The notes: generated by a model not told the origin, from the letters alone. Numbered from the stretch's first letter, positions 8,094-16,824 are shown. The stretch: 64,000 nucleotides of DNA from Bradyrhizobium sp. 200 (GCF_023100945.1 NZ_CP064689.1:5686001-5750000), one strand, 5' to 3'. Numbers and translations are program-made.

Positions 8094-9077
8094 ATGCCCG
8101 TTCCGACACACGTCTTCGACCCGCCGTTCAACATCATCCGCTGCAGCCATGCCGTGCTTGATGTCGTCGACCTCAACAAGAGCCGGGCCTTCTATGAGAA
8201 CACCGTCGGCCTCCATGTCGAGGATGCTGACGACAAGGCGGTCTATTTGCGCGGCAGCGAGGAGCATCAGCACCACTCGCTGGTGCTGCGGAAAGCCCCT
8301 GTCGCGGCCTGCAGCCGGCTCGGCTTCAAGGTCGGCAATGACGGCGACCTCGATAAGGCCGCGGGGTTCTTTTCCGAGAACGGCATCGCCTACGCCTTCG
8401 CCGAGCAGCCGTTCCAGGGCCGCACGCTGCAGTTCACCGATCCCGCCGGCTTCCAGATCGAACTCTACGCGACGATGGAAAAGCGCCCGCATCTGCTGCG
8501 GCGCTACGACCTCTATAAAGGCTGCCATCCGCAGCGGTTAGATCATTTCAACGTCTTCGCGCCCGAAGTTCAGAACACCGTCGATTTCTACGCCCGGCTC
8601 GGCTTCCGCCTGACCGAATATGGCGAGGAAGACGGCCCGAACGGGCGCATCGCTGCGGCCTGGATGCACCGCAAGGGCAATGTCCATGACTTCGCCATCA
8701 CCAACGGCCGGGGTCCTCGCCTGCACCACATTGCCTATTGGACGCCGACCGCGATGAACATTTTGCACCTCTGCGACGTCATGGCCTCCAGCGGCTACCT
8801 GAAAAACATCGAACGCGGCCCCGGCCGCCACGGCATCTCGAACGCGTTCTTCCTCTATGTCCGCGATCCCGACGGCCATCGCCTGGAGCTCTACACCAGC
8901 GATTATTTCACCGGCGACCACGACCACGAGCCGCTGCGCTGGTCGCTGAAGGACCCGCGCCGGCAGACGCTGTGGGGCGCGCCGGCGCCGCGCTCCTGGT
9001 TCGAGGAAGGCTCGCCCTTCGCCGGCCAGGCCGTGCGCGAACCGGCCTTCGTCGCCGACGTCACGATTGCGGATTGA
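8094..9077 (+). CDS. hpaD: 3,4-dihydroxyphenylacetate 2,3-dioxygenase, VOC (type I extradiol) class
   Basis: 327 residues with two glyoxalase/VOC halves (about 12-128 and 145-270). The facial triad is visible: H151 in RLDHFNVF, H211 or H212 in RLHHIAYW, and E265 in HRLELYTSDY. Second-sphere H198 (VHDFA) and Y255 (LYVRDPDG) match the acid/base His and the Tyr known in Brevibacterium fuscum homoprotocatechuate dioxygenase. It cleaves homoprotocatechuate at the 2,3 bond with O2 and a divalent metal (Fe or Mn). Enteric HpaD is an unrelated LigB-type enzyme, so this is a non-homologous replacement in an otherwise standard cluster. SD GCAGGGA precedes the ATG. Confidence 0.92.
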   Translation: MPVPTHVFDPPFNIIRCSHAVLDVVDLNKSRAFYENTVGLHVEDADDKAVYLRGSEEHQHHSLVLRKAPVAACSRLGFKVGNDGDLDKAAGFFSENGIAYAFAEQPFQGRTLQFTDPAGFQIELYATMEKRPHLLRRYDLYKGCHPQRLDHFNVFAPEVQNTVDFYARLGFRLTEYGEEDGPNGRIAAAWMHRKGNVHDFAITNGRGPRLHHIAYWTPTAMNILHLCDVMASSGYLKNIERGPGRHGISNAFFLYVRDPDGHRLELYTSDYFTGDHDHEPLRWSLKDPRRQTLWGAPAPRSWFEEGSPFAGQAVREPAFVADVTIAD

Positions 9078-9088
9078 AGGGATAACCG

Positions 9089-9958
9089 ATGGCCCCTCCC
9101 CGCCTTGCCACCTTCACCGTCAACGGCACACAGAAATACGGCGCCGTGACCGATGCCGGAATCGTCGATCTCTCCGCCCGTTTCGCAAAGGACTATCCGA
9201 CGCTGCGCGAAGCCATCGAAGCCGGCGCGCTGATGAAACTTGCCGAAGATGCGGCGCGGCGCACGCCGGACCACGCGCTCGATGCGATCGCATGGCAGCC
9301 GCCGATCCCCACGCCGGAAAAGATCATCTGCATCGGCGTGAACTACCCGGACCGCAACGCCGAATACAAGGACGGGCAGGACGCGCCGAAATATCCGAGC
9401 ATGTTCATGCGGACGCCGCGTTCCTTTGTCGGCCACAACGCGCCGCTGGTGCGGCCGCGCGCGTCGGCCCAGCTCGATTACGAGGGCGAACTGGTGCTCA
9501 TCATTGGCAAGGCCGGCCGGCACATCAAGGAGAGCGACGCGCTTGACCATATCGCCGCGGTCACGCTCTGCAATGAAGGCACGATCCGCGACTGGGTGCG
9601 GCACGCCAAGTTCAACGTCACCCAAGGCAAGAATTTCGATTCCACCGGCAGCCTCGGTCCGTGGCTCGTGCCCTACACCGATGAAAGCCAGATCGCGGAC
9701 ATCCACCTCACTACGCGGGTCAATGGCGAGACGCGGCAGGACGACCGCACCGGCCGGCTGATTTTCGGCTTCCGCTATTTGATCAACTATCTCTCGACCT
9801 TTACAACGCTGGTGCCCGGCGACGTCATCGTGACGGGAACGCCGACCGGTGCCGGCGCGCGCTTCGACCCGCCGCGCTACCTCAAGCCCGGCGACGTCAT
9901 CGAGGTTGAGGCCGAGGGGGTCGGCGTGCTGAAGAACGGTGTGACCGACGAAGCCTGA
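9089..9958 (+). CDS. hpaG: Fumarylacetoacetate hydrolase family protein, probable HpaG-type decarboxylase
   Basis: 289 residues with a short N-terminal domain and a C-terminal FAH domain (about 75-285). Metal ligands E132 and E134 are in LDYEGELVLIIGK, and the C-terminal VPGDVIVTGTPTGAG is typical of the family. The third acidic ligand, normally Asp in NDVSARD, aligns with E163 of CNEGTIRDW. In the operon the expected task is decarboxylation of 5-carboxymethyl-2-oxo-hex-3-ene-1,7-dioate (HpaG/HpcE). Enteric HpaG is a two-domain fusion; this is a single unit, so the symbol rests on context. SD GAAGGGA lies nine bases upstream of the ATG, 11 bases after hpaD. Confidence 0.75.
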   Translation: MAPPRLATFTVNGTQKYGAVTDAGIVDLSARFAKDYPTLREAIEAGALMKLAEDAARRTPDHALDAIAWQPPIPTPEKIICIGVNYPDRNAEYKDGQDAPKYPSMFMRTPRSFVGHNAPLVRPRASAQLDYEGELVLIIGKAGRHIKESDALDHIAAVTLCNEGTIRDWVRHAKFNVTQGKNFDSTGSLGPWLVPYTDESQIADIHLTTRVNGETRQDDRTGRLIFGFRYLINYLSTFTTLVPGDVIVTGTPTGAGARFDPPRYLKPGDVIEVEAEGVGVLKNGVTDEA

Positions 9959-9985
9959 CAAATCCTGTGAGCGAGTGACGGAACA

Positions 9986-11614
9986 ATGAAATCAACTTCG
10001 GGCGGCGAAGCGATCGTCAATGGCCTCGTCGCGCATGGCGTCGACACGGTGTTCGGCCTGCCGGGCGCGCAAATCTACGGGCTGTTCGACGCCTTTCATC
10101 AGGCGCAATTGAAAGTGATCGGCGCGCGGCATGAGCAGGCCTGCGGCTACATGGCCTTCGGCTATGCGCGTTCATCGGGCAAAACAGGCGTGTTCAGCGT
10201 GGTGCCTGGCCCCGGTGTGCTCAATGCCGGCGCGGCGCTGCTCACCGCATTCGGCTGCAACGAGCCGGTGCTGTGCCTGACCGGACAGGTGCCGACGGCG
10301 TTTCTCGGCAAGGGCCGCGGCCACCTACACGAGATGCCGGACCAGCTTGCGACGCTGCGTACGTTTGTGAAATGGGCCGAACGCATCGAATATCCAGATG
10401 TCGCGCCCGCGATGGTTTCGCGCGCGTTTCAGGAAATGCTCTCCGGCCGCCGAGGGCCGGTGTCGCTGGAAATGCCGTGGGACGTGTTTACGCAGCGCGC
10501 GGAAGTCGGCCCCGCCAAAGTGTTCGATACCCTGCCCGCACCGCAGCCCGATTCTGATCGCATCAAGGCCGCTGCTGATCTCATCAAGGGCAGCAAGCGG
10601 CCGATGATCTTCGTCGGCAGCGGCGCGCTCCATGCGGGCGAGGAAATCCTCGAACTCGCGGAGATGATCGACGCGCCCGTGGTTGCGTTCCGCAGCGGCC
10701 GCGGCATCGTTTCCAACGCCCACGAGCTCGGGCTGACGATGGCGGCGGCCTACAGGCTCTGGCCGACCACCGATCTGATGATCGGGATCGGCACGCGGCT
10801 GGAGCTGCCGACCATGTCGCGCTGGCCCTATCGCCCCGATGGTTTGAAGTGCATCCGGATCGATATCGATCCCGTGGAGATGCGGCGCTACGTGCCCGAC
10901 ACGGCTGTCATCGCGGATGCCAAGGCAGGCACGGCCGATCTGGCGGCGGCGGTGAAAAAGACCGGTTACAGCAAAACCAGCGGCCGGCGCGCCGCGATCC
11001 GCGAAGCCACCGCGGCGGCGCATCAGGAGATCCAGAAGGTTCAGCCGCAAATGGCCTATCTGAACATTCTGCGCGAGGTGCTGCCGGCGAACGCCATCGT
11101 CACCGACGAGCTGTCGCAGGTCGGCTTCGCCTCCTGGTACGGCTTTCCGATCTACGAGCCGCGCACCTTCATCACTTCAGGCTATCAGGGCACGCTCGGC
11201 TCCGGCTTCCCTACCGCGCTCGGCGCCAAGGTCGCCAATCCGGACCGGCCGGTGGTCGCGATCACGGGCGATGGCGGCTTCATGTTCGGCGTGCAGGAAT
11301 TGTCGACCGCCGTGCAATTCAAGATCGGCGTGGTGACGCTGGTGTTCAACAACAACGCCTACGGCAATGTGCGCCGCGACCAGCGCCAGATTTTTGACGG
11401 CCGCGTGGTGGCGTCGGACCTGGTCAATCCGGACTTCGTGAAACTTGCGGAATCCTTCGGCGCTGGCGCGGCGCGTGTCACCTCGCCCGGTCAATTCCGC
11501 CCCGCGCTGGAGAAGGCGCTGGCCGATGGCGGGCCTTATGTGATTTCGGTGGAGGTGCCGACGGATTCGGAAGTCTCGCCGTGGGCGTTCATTCACCCGG
11601 CGAAGAACGTCTAG
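9986..11614 (+). CDS. Thiamine pyrophosphate enzyme, acetolactate synthase-like
   Basis: 542 residues with the three-domain layout of the TPP-dependent decarboxylase/synthase family. The cofactor-activating glutamate is E50 in GARHEQACGYMAFGYAR. The TPP/Mg motif begins at ITGDGGFMFG (near residue 423) and ends at VFNNNAYGN. It is 28 bases after hpaG and probably part of the operon, but no standard homoprotocatechuate step needs such an enzyme. Possibilities include a keto-acid decarboxylase or carboligase working on a pathway product or related aromatic keto acid. The central domain lacks a clear FAD signature that I can name. It ends with a 4-base overlap of the convergent MFS gene. Confidence 0.8.
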   Translation: MKSTSGGEAIVNGLVAHGVDTVFGLPGAQIYGLFDAFHQAQLKVIGARHEQACGYMAFGYARSSGKTGVFSVVPGPGVLNAGAALLTAFGCNEPVLCLTGQVPTAFLGKGRGHLHEMPDQLATLRTFVKWAERIEYPDVAPAMVSRAFQEMLSGRRGPVSLEMPWDVFTQRAEVGPAKVFDTLPAPQPDSDRIKAAADLIKGSKRPMIFVGSGALHAGEEILELAEMIDAPVVAFRSGRGIVSNAHELGLTMAAAYRLWPTTDLMIGIGTRLELPTMSRWPYRPDGLKCIRIDIDPVEMRRYVPDTAVIADAKAGTADLAAAVKKTGYSKTSGRRAAIREATAAAHQEIQKVQPQMAYLNILREVLPANAIVTDELSQVGFASWYGFPIYEPRTFITSGYQGTLGSGFPTALGAKVANPDRPVVAITGDGGFMFGVQELSTAVQFKIGVVTLVFNNNAYGNVRRDQRQIFDGRVVASDLVNPDFVKLAESFGAGAARVTSPGQFRPALEKALADGGPYVISVEVPTDSEVSPWAFIHPAKNV

Positions 11615-12849
11615 ATCTGCTTCGCCGCCATACTTCGCTGCATCCGCGAGGCCGCAATCACCAGCAGGCCTGCGCCGGCGGCCGACCAGCACGCTACCGG
11701 TGCCCATTGCAGCAGCGGCGCGTATTCCGGCAGCTTCTGCAGGCCGCCGGCAACCGCTGCCATCCGCGCGAAAGTCGCAAGCGCCAGCGCGGAAAACACC
11801 AGCCCGACCACCTTGCCCTCGGCGCCGGTTTCCCCGATCGCCAGCGCGGCCGAAACCGCGGCCATCAGCATGCAGCCCCACGCCGCACCCGCGATGAACT
11901 GCGCCGCGATCAGCATGTTGAGATTGCCTGCCATTTCCGCGCCCAGCACGGCCAGCGCGCCGAGCAGACCGGCGGCGCCCATCACGATCAGCCCGCCGCG
12001 ATGCTTGACCACGACGCTCGCCGGAAACATCGCGATGTTGAAGCCGATCCAGAACACCGGCATCAGCCATGGCAATTCGTCCGGTTTTGCGAACCGCAGA
12101 TAAAACGGCGTGCTGTTGATGGAGAAATGCAACTGATAGCCGAGCGAGAGAATGACCATCGAGGCGATGAAAAACATCGGCACCTGGCCGAGCGATTTGG
12201 CCGGCGCGGCAGGTGGTTTCGCGGCGGGAGGCGCCTGCGCAAGGTCGCGTTCGACCTTCGACAGAGCAAGCGTCGTGATCAGCAGCACCACGCCCGAGAT
12301 TACAAAGGGGAGCCGCGGGTCGTGATTGCGCAGCACCACCCCGAGATAGGGCGATACCGCGCCCGCCAGGCCGTAGCCGAGCATCGCCAGCGCCGACAGG
12401 AACGGGATCGCCGGCCGCGCGGCATATTTGCCGAGTAACGTCAGCGGCGGCGCGCGCAGCGCCGACGACGTCACGACCCAGATCAGGATCAGTCCGATAA
12501 ACCAGACCTGCGCACCCGGCCCGGTGCCCGCCACGAACGGCAGCGCGACAAAGGCGGCGCAGGAGATCGCGGTTAGGGTGCCCACGAACACGCCGAGCCT
12601 GCCGACAAATGGCGCGATCCGGTCGGCGGCTATCCCCATCGCAGTGTCGGTGACGGTGAAGATCGCCTGATCCAGCATCAGGATGAGGATCACATATGAC
12701 GGTGCGATCCCGACATCGGCGCACAGTTTTGGCAGATAGATGACGTAGGTTGTCCAGCCCAAAGTGAAGACGAGTTGCAGCACGGCGAGATAGACGCCAG
12801 CGCTGTTGGCGGTGGTAGTGGTGTCGGACGTTGCCTCTGATGTGGTCAT
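11611..12849 (-). CDS. MFS transporter
   Basis: 412 residues with about 12 hydrophobic segments in two halves split by a Pro/Ala-rich linker (AQAPPAAKPPAAPAKSLG, about 205-222). The first half has GIAADRIAPFVGRLG, a recognisable version of the MFS loop 2-3 motif. Substrate unknown. It converges on the TPP enzyme of the hpa operon, sharing 4 bases, and lies downstream of alkB on the same strand behind a family F repeat, so it probably has its own promoter. Uptake of an aromatic acid is conceivable but unsupported by sequence. Confidence 0.8.
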   Translation of the reverse strand: MTTSEATSDTTTTANSAGVYLAVLQLVFTLGWTTYVIYLPKLCADVGIAPSYVILILMLDQAIFTVTDTAMGIAADRIAPFVGRLGVFVGTLTAISCAAFVALPFVAGTGPGAQVWFIGLILIWVVTSSALRAPPLTLLGKYAARPAIPFLSALAMLGYGLAGAVSPYLGVVLRNHDPRLPFVISGVVLLITTLALSKVERDLAQAPPAAKPPAAPAKSLGQVPMFFIASMVILSLGYQLHFSINSTPFYLRFAKPDELPWLMPVFWIGFNIAMFPASVVVKHRGGLIVMGAAGLLGALAVLGAEMAGNLNMLIAAQFIAGAAWGCMLMAAVSAALAIGETGAEGKVVGLVFSALALATFARMAAVAGGLQKLPEYAPLLQWAPVACWSAAGAGLLVIAASRMQRSMAAKQI

Positions 12850-12906
12850 GTCGAGCCCCCCGCGGTAGGACCATAGACGATGAAAACGGTCGGTGGAACG
12901 TCCCTT

Positions 12907-13037
12907 TCCTTCTCCCCTTGTGGGAGAAGGTGGATCGCTGACGCGAAGCGGCAGCGAGACGGATGAGGGGTCTGTCTCCGCGGAGAGAACCCCTCATCCG
13001 GCGCTGCGCGCCACCTTCTCCCACAAGGGGAGAAGGA
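12907..13037. repeat. Palindromic intergenic repeat, family F variant
   Basis: The arms CCTTCTCCCCTTGTGGG and the inverse CCCACAAGGGGAGAAGG bracket a second inverted pair (ATGAGGGGT and ACCCCTCAT). The inner left arm contains GACGCGAAGCGGCAGCG, close to the GCGAAGCG core of other families. It fills the gap between alkB and the MFS gene. It resembles the copies at 44921 and 52213 in architecture, with different outer-arm bases. Confidence 0.8.
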
Positions 13038-13040
13038 AGA

Positions 13041-13706
13041 TCAACGCGCTTTTCGGAAAGTCAGGTTGATGCGCTGGCGGCCCATCAGGACGTGCTCGCC
13101 CTCGGCAAGCGGAGCCACTCCATGAAAGAACAGCCGCGACGGACCGCCCCAGACCACGACATCGCCATGCTCCAGCCGGTAGCGGCGCGGCTTGTCCGCA
13201 CGCTTCGGGCTGCCAAACAGGAAGATCGCGGGCAGTCCGAGCGACACCGACACGATCGGCGCGGCAAAATCCTGCTCGTCCTTGTCCTGATGCAGCGACA
13301 TCCGCGCGCCCGGCGTGTAGCGGTTGATCAGGCAGGCGTCCGGCGCAAAGTTTTCGAAACCGCCAGCGGTGGCGGCCCGCACGGCAAGTTCGCGAAAGGC
13401 CGGCGGCATCGACGGCCAGGGTTTTCCGGAATCGGGATCGATGCCGTCATAGCGATAGCCGCTGTGGTCCGTGACCCAGCCGGCGCTGCCGCAATTGGTC
13501 ATCGCCACCGACATCTGGTGGCCGCCGGGCGTGAACATGCGCCGGAACGGCGCTTGCGCGATGATCTCGCGCAAGGCTCCAATCACATCGCTTTCAGACG
13601 GCAGCGCAAATCCGCGCAGCAACACAGCGCCATCGGCCATCGCTTCGCGCGACGGCCGTACACCGGGAACGGTCTCGAACAGATCAGCCGTCAATGCAGC
13701 TCGCAC
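13041..13706 (-). CDS. alkB: AlkB-type 2OG/Fe(II) DNA (RNA) repair dioxygenase
   Basis: 221 residues, the length of E. coli AlkB. The iron ligands H139, D141 (SLHQDKDEQ) and H195 (FFHGVAPL), the 2-oxoglutarate arginine region RINLTFR (212-218), and the nucleotide-recognition segment NCGSAGWVTDHSGYRY all match E. coli AlkB with a constant offset of eight residues. It oxidatively removes methyl groups such as 1-methyladenine and 3-methylcytosine. The start is a GTG at 13706, six bases after the TAG of the upstream 2OG oxygenase gene; a TTG at 13694 is an alternative. The two form a compact operon, so alkB is probably co-expressed with its neighbour rather than with ada. Confidence 0.93.
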   Translation of the reverse strand: MRAALTADLFETVPGVRPSREAMADGAVLLRGFALPSESDVIGALREIIAQAPFRRMFTPGGHQMSVAMTNCGSAGWVTDHSGYRYDGIDPDSGKPWPSMPPAFRELAVRAATAGGFENFAPDACLINRYTPGARMSLHQDKDEQDFAAPIVSVSLGLPAIFLFGSPKRADKPRRYRLEHGDVVVWGGPSRLFFHGVAPLAEGEHVLMGRQRINLTFRKAR

Positions 13707-13711
13707 TCACT

Positions 13712-14464
13712 CTATTTTGCGTCGTGAAAGATCACGCCGACGGTGTGGCGATGGCCGGAACGGATCCGGCTGACGCCGTGGCGCAGATTAACGCGGTAAG
13801 GTCCGCGCGTCCCCTGCACAGGCCGGTGATGCACAGCAAAGGCAACCGCATCACCCTGCCTGAGCGGAACCACCTCGGGCCGCGACTGCATCCGCGGCCG
13901 CTGCTCCGTCAGCACGAACTCGCCGCCCGAAAAATCGCGCCCCGGCTCCGACAGCAGGATCGCGACCTGCAGCGGAAACACGTGCTCGCCATAGAGATCC
14001 TGATGCAGGCAATTGTAATCGCCCTCGCCATATTGCAGCAGCAGCGGTGTCGGCCGCGTCTGCCCGGCGTCGTGGCAGCGCTTCAGAAACGCCTCGTGGC
14101 TATCAGGGTAGCGGATGTCGATCCCCATCGTCTCGTTCCAGCGATTGGCGACGGGATAGAGCCGCGCGTAAAGCGCCGGCCGCAGCTCTGCGATGAGATC
14201 GGGCAGCGGATAGGCAAAATATTTGTACTCGCCGCGGCCGAAGCCATGACGCCCCATCACGATGCGGCTGCGGAAATTCTTGTCGTCCGGATAGAGCGCC
14301 GCCAGGGCGGCGCATTCTTCCGGCGACAGCAATCCCTTCAGGACGGCGGAGCCCTGTGCGTCGAGATCGGCGGTTGTCCGCGTCCAGTCGATGGCATCGA
14401 CGCGGGTGACGACGTCGGAGGCCGAATGACGGATACTTTTCGCGGTTGCTTTCATGACGGGCAT
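13712..14464 (-). CDS. 2OG-Fe(II) oxygenase (prolyl 4-hydroxylase-like, COG3826 type)
   Basis: 250 residues with a C-terminal double-stranded beta-helix. The H154-x-D156 iron pair is in NCLHQDLYGEH, the distal His is at 212/213 (AVHHRP), and the 2OG arginine is in GPYRVNLRHG. The substrate is unknown. Directly upstream of alkB on the same strand with five bases between, it is likely translationally linked. That pairing suggests a role in nucleic-acid or protein oxidation during alkylation damage, which is inference. The ATG at 14464 follows TTTGGAAA; an in-frame ATG at 14455 is an alternative start. Confidence 0.85.
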   Translation of the reverse strand: MPVMKATAKSIRHSASDVVTRVDAIDWTRTTADLDAQGSAVLKGLLSPEECAALAALYPDDKNFRSRIVMGRHGFGRGEYKYFAYPLPDLIAELRPALYARLYPVANRWNETMGIDIRYPDSHEAFLKRCHDAGQTRPTPLLLQYGEGDYNCLHQDLYGEHVFPLQVAILLSEPGRDFSGGEFVLTEQRPRMQSRPEVVPLRQGDAVAFAVHHRPVQGTRGPYRVNLRHGVSRIRSGHRHTVGVIFHDAK

Positions 14465-14513
14465 TTTCCAAATCCGGGCGCCTCTAAGCCACCCGATTTC
14501 CGAAAGCCTATCC

Positions 14514-14578
14514 CGTCATTGCGAGCGGAGCGAAGCAATCCATGTCCGGAACCGCGGCACCAATGGATCGCAATGACG
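14514..14578. repeat. Palindromic intergenic repeat, family B copy 1 (shortened)
   Basis: The left arm CGTCATTGCGAGCGGA...GCAATCCATG is complete. The right arm is cut to ATGGATCGCAATGACG, lacking the central part seen in the other copies (TTGCTTCG...CTCC). It sits between tandem genes. The internal deletion shows that the element can lose one side of its stem. Confidence 0.85.
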
Positions 14579-14595
14579 GCGGCTGGGGCGCTGCG

Positions 14596-15282
14596 TTATC
14601 CCAGCACCGGCATCGTGATGACATCATACCCGTGACCGATCTTCCGCTTCAGCACGGGATCTTCCAGCTCGAACTCGAAGCGATCAGCCGGGCGAATGCC
14701 GCCCTTGGCCGCAAACGTGCCGCCGAACATGGCGCAGCCGTCCGGCAGACCCTTTCCGCCGAAGCCGCGCTCGATCAGGTCCTTGACCGGCAGCATCGCA
14801 TCGAGCGTGCCTTCCTGATAGAGCACCCGCGCCCCGTCGATGACGGCCCAGGAGCGCAGGACCATCTTGTCCCAGTGAGCGATGACGTCCTCGAGTTCCC
14901 ACAACACGGAGGCCACCGGCTTGTCGCACATCTGCTTGGAGACCGTGACGCTGTAGGCTTCCACCTTGCGGTCGGTATGGTCGGAGCCGCAGCCGACGAA
15001 GATGCGGCCCTGCCAGCCAATCAGCACGAACTCGACCTCGCCGCTGGAATCGCCACCCGAGACCTCGATGCGGTCGGCTTGCGTGATCCGCCGCGCCGAG
15101 CATCGATAGTAGATCGGCGTCGTCGCCGGCCGCGCGATGCCGATCGCTTCCAGCTCAGTGATGTGCTTGTCGCGCGCCACCGGATCGCGGCCGGTCCAGC
15201 CGGCGATGACGGCCTGATCGATCGCCAGCGTCAGCGGCGTCAACATACCCTTGTCGTCGACGTTGAAGGTCAGATCAAACAC
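14596..15282 (-). CDS. DUF2848 family protein
   Basis: 228 residues recognised as a DUF2848 protein by the opening FNVDDKG, the central VEFVLIGWQGRIFVGCGSDHTDRKVEAYSVTVSKQMCDKP and the end GHGYDVITMPVLG. The family looks like a relative of FAH-fold enzymes, but no reaction is established that I know of. It overlaps the upstream amidase gene by eight bases (its ATG is inside the amidase end), a linkage that suggests both act on the same amide-containing compound. Confidence 0.8.
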   Translation of the reverse strand: MFDLTFNVDDKGMLTPLTLAIDQAVIAGWTGRDPVARDKHITELEAIGIARPATTPIYYRCSARRITQADRIEVSGGDSSGEVEFVLIGWQGRIFVGCGSDHTDRKVEAYSVTVSKQMCDKPVASVLWELEDVIAHWDKMVLRSWAVIDGARVLYQEGTLDAMLPVKDLIERGFGGKGLPDGCAMFGGTFAAKGGIRPADRFEFELEDPVLKRKIGHGYDVITMPVLG

Positions 15283-16624
15283 GGATGATATTCTCCATTC
15301 CGGCGGCCAGTTCGAAGATGAGGCGGTCCGATCCGCCCGCCGCAGCCAGCATCAACCCGACCGGCACCTCGCCTTCGCGATGCGCTGGCAGCGAGATCGC
15401 GCAGCCGTCGAGCATGTTGATCAGCGTGCAATTGCGCAACGCGCGCAAATTCTGCGTTGCAAAGACCTGGTCGTCGGCGAGATCGGCAATCACGGGCGGC
15501 GTGTTGGCGGTGGTCGGCAACACCAGCGCGTCATAGGGCGCGATCCGCTTTTCAGCTCGTGTAATGAACGACCGGCGGGCATTGACGATATCGATATAAT
15601 CGGCCGCGCTGATGCTTTCGCCGCGCACGATGCGGACGCGAACGCGGGGGTCGTAAACGTCTCCCTTGCTCGTGAGCAGATAGCGGTGCCAGGCATAGCT
15701 CTCGGCGGCGGCGAAACCGCCCTTGCTGTTCATGGCCACGACATCGTGGAATTCCGGCACCTCGATCCGCTCGATCGATGCGCCCTGCCGCGACAGCGCC
15801 GCCAGCGCCCGTTCGAATGCCTTCGCGACGTCTGCGTCGAGGTCGTCGAGTGCGATCGTGGTCGGCACTGCGAGCCGCATGCCTTTGACCGGGCGCGGCT
15901 GCAACGGCTGCACGGCTTCATCCGCCAGCACGGCGTCAAGCACCGCGCAGCAATCGACACTGCGCGCCAGCGGCCCAAAGCTGTCGAGCGAGAATGACAG
16001 CGGCACGCCGCCGTCGAGCGGCACGCGGCGCTGCGTCGGCTTGTAGCCGACGATGCCGTTGAAGGCCGCCGGAATCCGGCACGAGCCGCCGGTATCGGTG
16101 CCGAGCGCGCCGTAAGCCATACGATCGGCGATCGAGACCGCCGCGCCCGAGGACGAGCCGCCGGGCACGTGGCCGACGCTGCGGTTGAAGACGCTTTTCG
16201 GCGTGCCGTAATGCGGATTAATGCCGATGCCGGAGTAGGCGAATTCGGTCATGTTGGTGCGGCCGATCACAATGAAGCCCGCCCGCCGCAGCCGCGCCAC
16301 CACGGGAGCATCGGCCTCGGCCGGCGCCGAATCCTCCAGCGCGCGGGAGCCGGCGCGGGTTACCTGCCCCCTGATGTCGTAGAGATCCTTGATCGAGACG
16401 GGAATGCCGGCATAGGGCGACGGCACGGCGCGCGCTTTGCGCAGATGATCCATCGCGTCGGCCGCGGCGATGGCCGCATCCTTGTCAACGTGAATGAAGG
16501 CGCGCGCGCCCTCGCCGGCGGGATCGGCAATCCGTGCGAGACATTCCTCGACCAGTTTGCGCGCGGTGGTGCGTCCGGCATCGAGGTCGGCGGCCAGGCT
16601 GGCGAGTGTCGGATGGTTCGGCAT
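15275..16624 (-). CDS. Amidase signature family hydrolase
   Basis: 449 residues. The Ser-cisSer-Lys triad is visible: K79 in PVSIKDLYD, the GGSSSG serines at 157-159, and nucleophile S181 in GTDTGGSCRIPA. No signal peptide, so cytoplasmic. Such enzymes hydrolyse carboxamides or, in the AtzF group, allophanate. I cannot tell which, and the C-terminal allophanate domain of AtzF is absent. First gene of a two-gene unit with the DUF2848 protein. Divergent from the DUF35/thiolase operon across 200 bases. Confidence 0.88.
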   Translation of the reverse strand: MPNHPTLASLAADLDAGRTTARKLVEECLARIADPAGEGARAFIHVDKDAAIAAADAMDHLRKARAVPSPYAGIPVSIKDLYDIRGQVTRAGSRALEDSAPAEADAPVVARLRRAGFIVIGRTNMTEFAYSGIGINPHYGTPKSVFNRSVGHVPGGSSSGAAVSIADRMAYGALGTDTGGSCRIPAAFNGIVGYKPTQRRVPLDGGVPLSFSLDSFGPLARSVDCCAVLDAVLADEAVQPLQPRPVKGMRLAVPTTIALDDLDADVAKAFERALAALSRQGASIERIEVPEFHDVVAMNSKGGFAAAESYAWHRYLLTSKGDVYDPRVRVRIVRGESISAADYIDIVNARRSFITRAEKRIAPYDALVLPTTANTPPVIADLADDQVFATQNLRALRNCTLINMLDGCAISLPAHREGEVPVGLMLAAAGGSDRLIFELAAGMENIIRV

Positions 16625-16824
16625 GGCGTTCTTGATTACTTCCTGTGCGATTTACCGTGGCGCGGACTATCTCCGATGACGGGCTGGCATACAAGCGCTC
16701 TCACGCGCATGGAATGCGGCCATGCGACAGCACCGCTGCTGGGACCGTTGACGGAGATCGGTCAATGTCGCATCAAGACCGCAACAAGCGGGTGGACGCC
16801 CGCGCCCCAAGGAGAAGAGCCGAT

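Noticed and set aside
9986..11614. ilvB, acetolactate synthase large subunit
   Set aside because: No ilvN small-subunit gene follows, the context is aromatic catabolism and the sequence is only family-level similar.
11177..13024. Open frame of 615 codons on the minus strand across the MFS gene
   Set aside because: It overlaps the MFS gene in another frame and runs through a palindromic repeat. Composition is non-protein-like.
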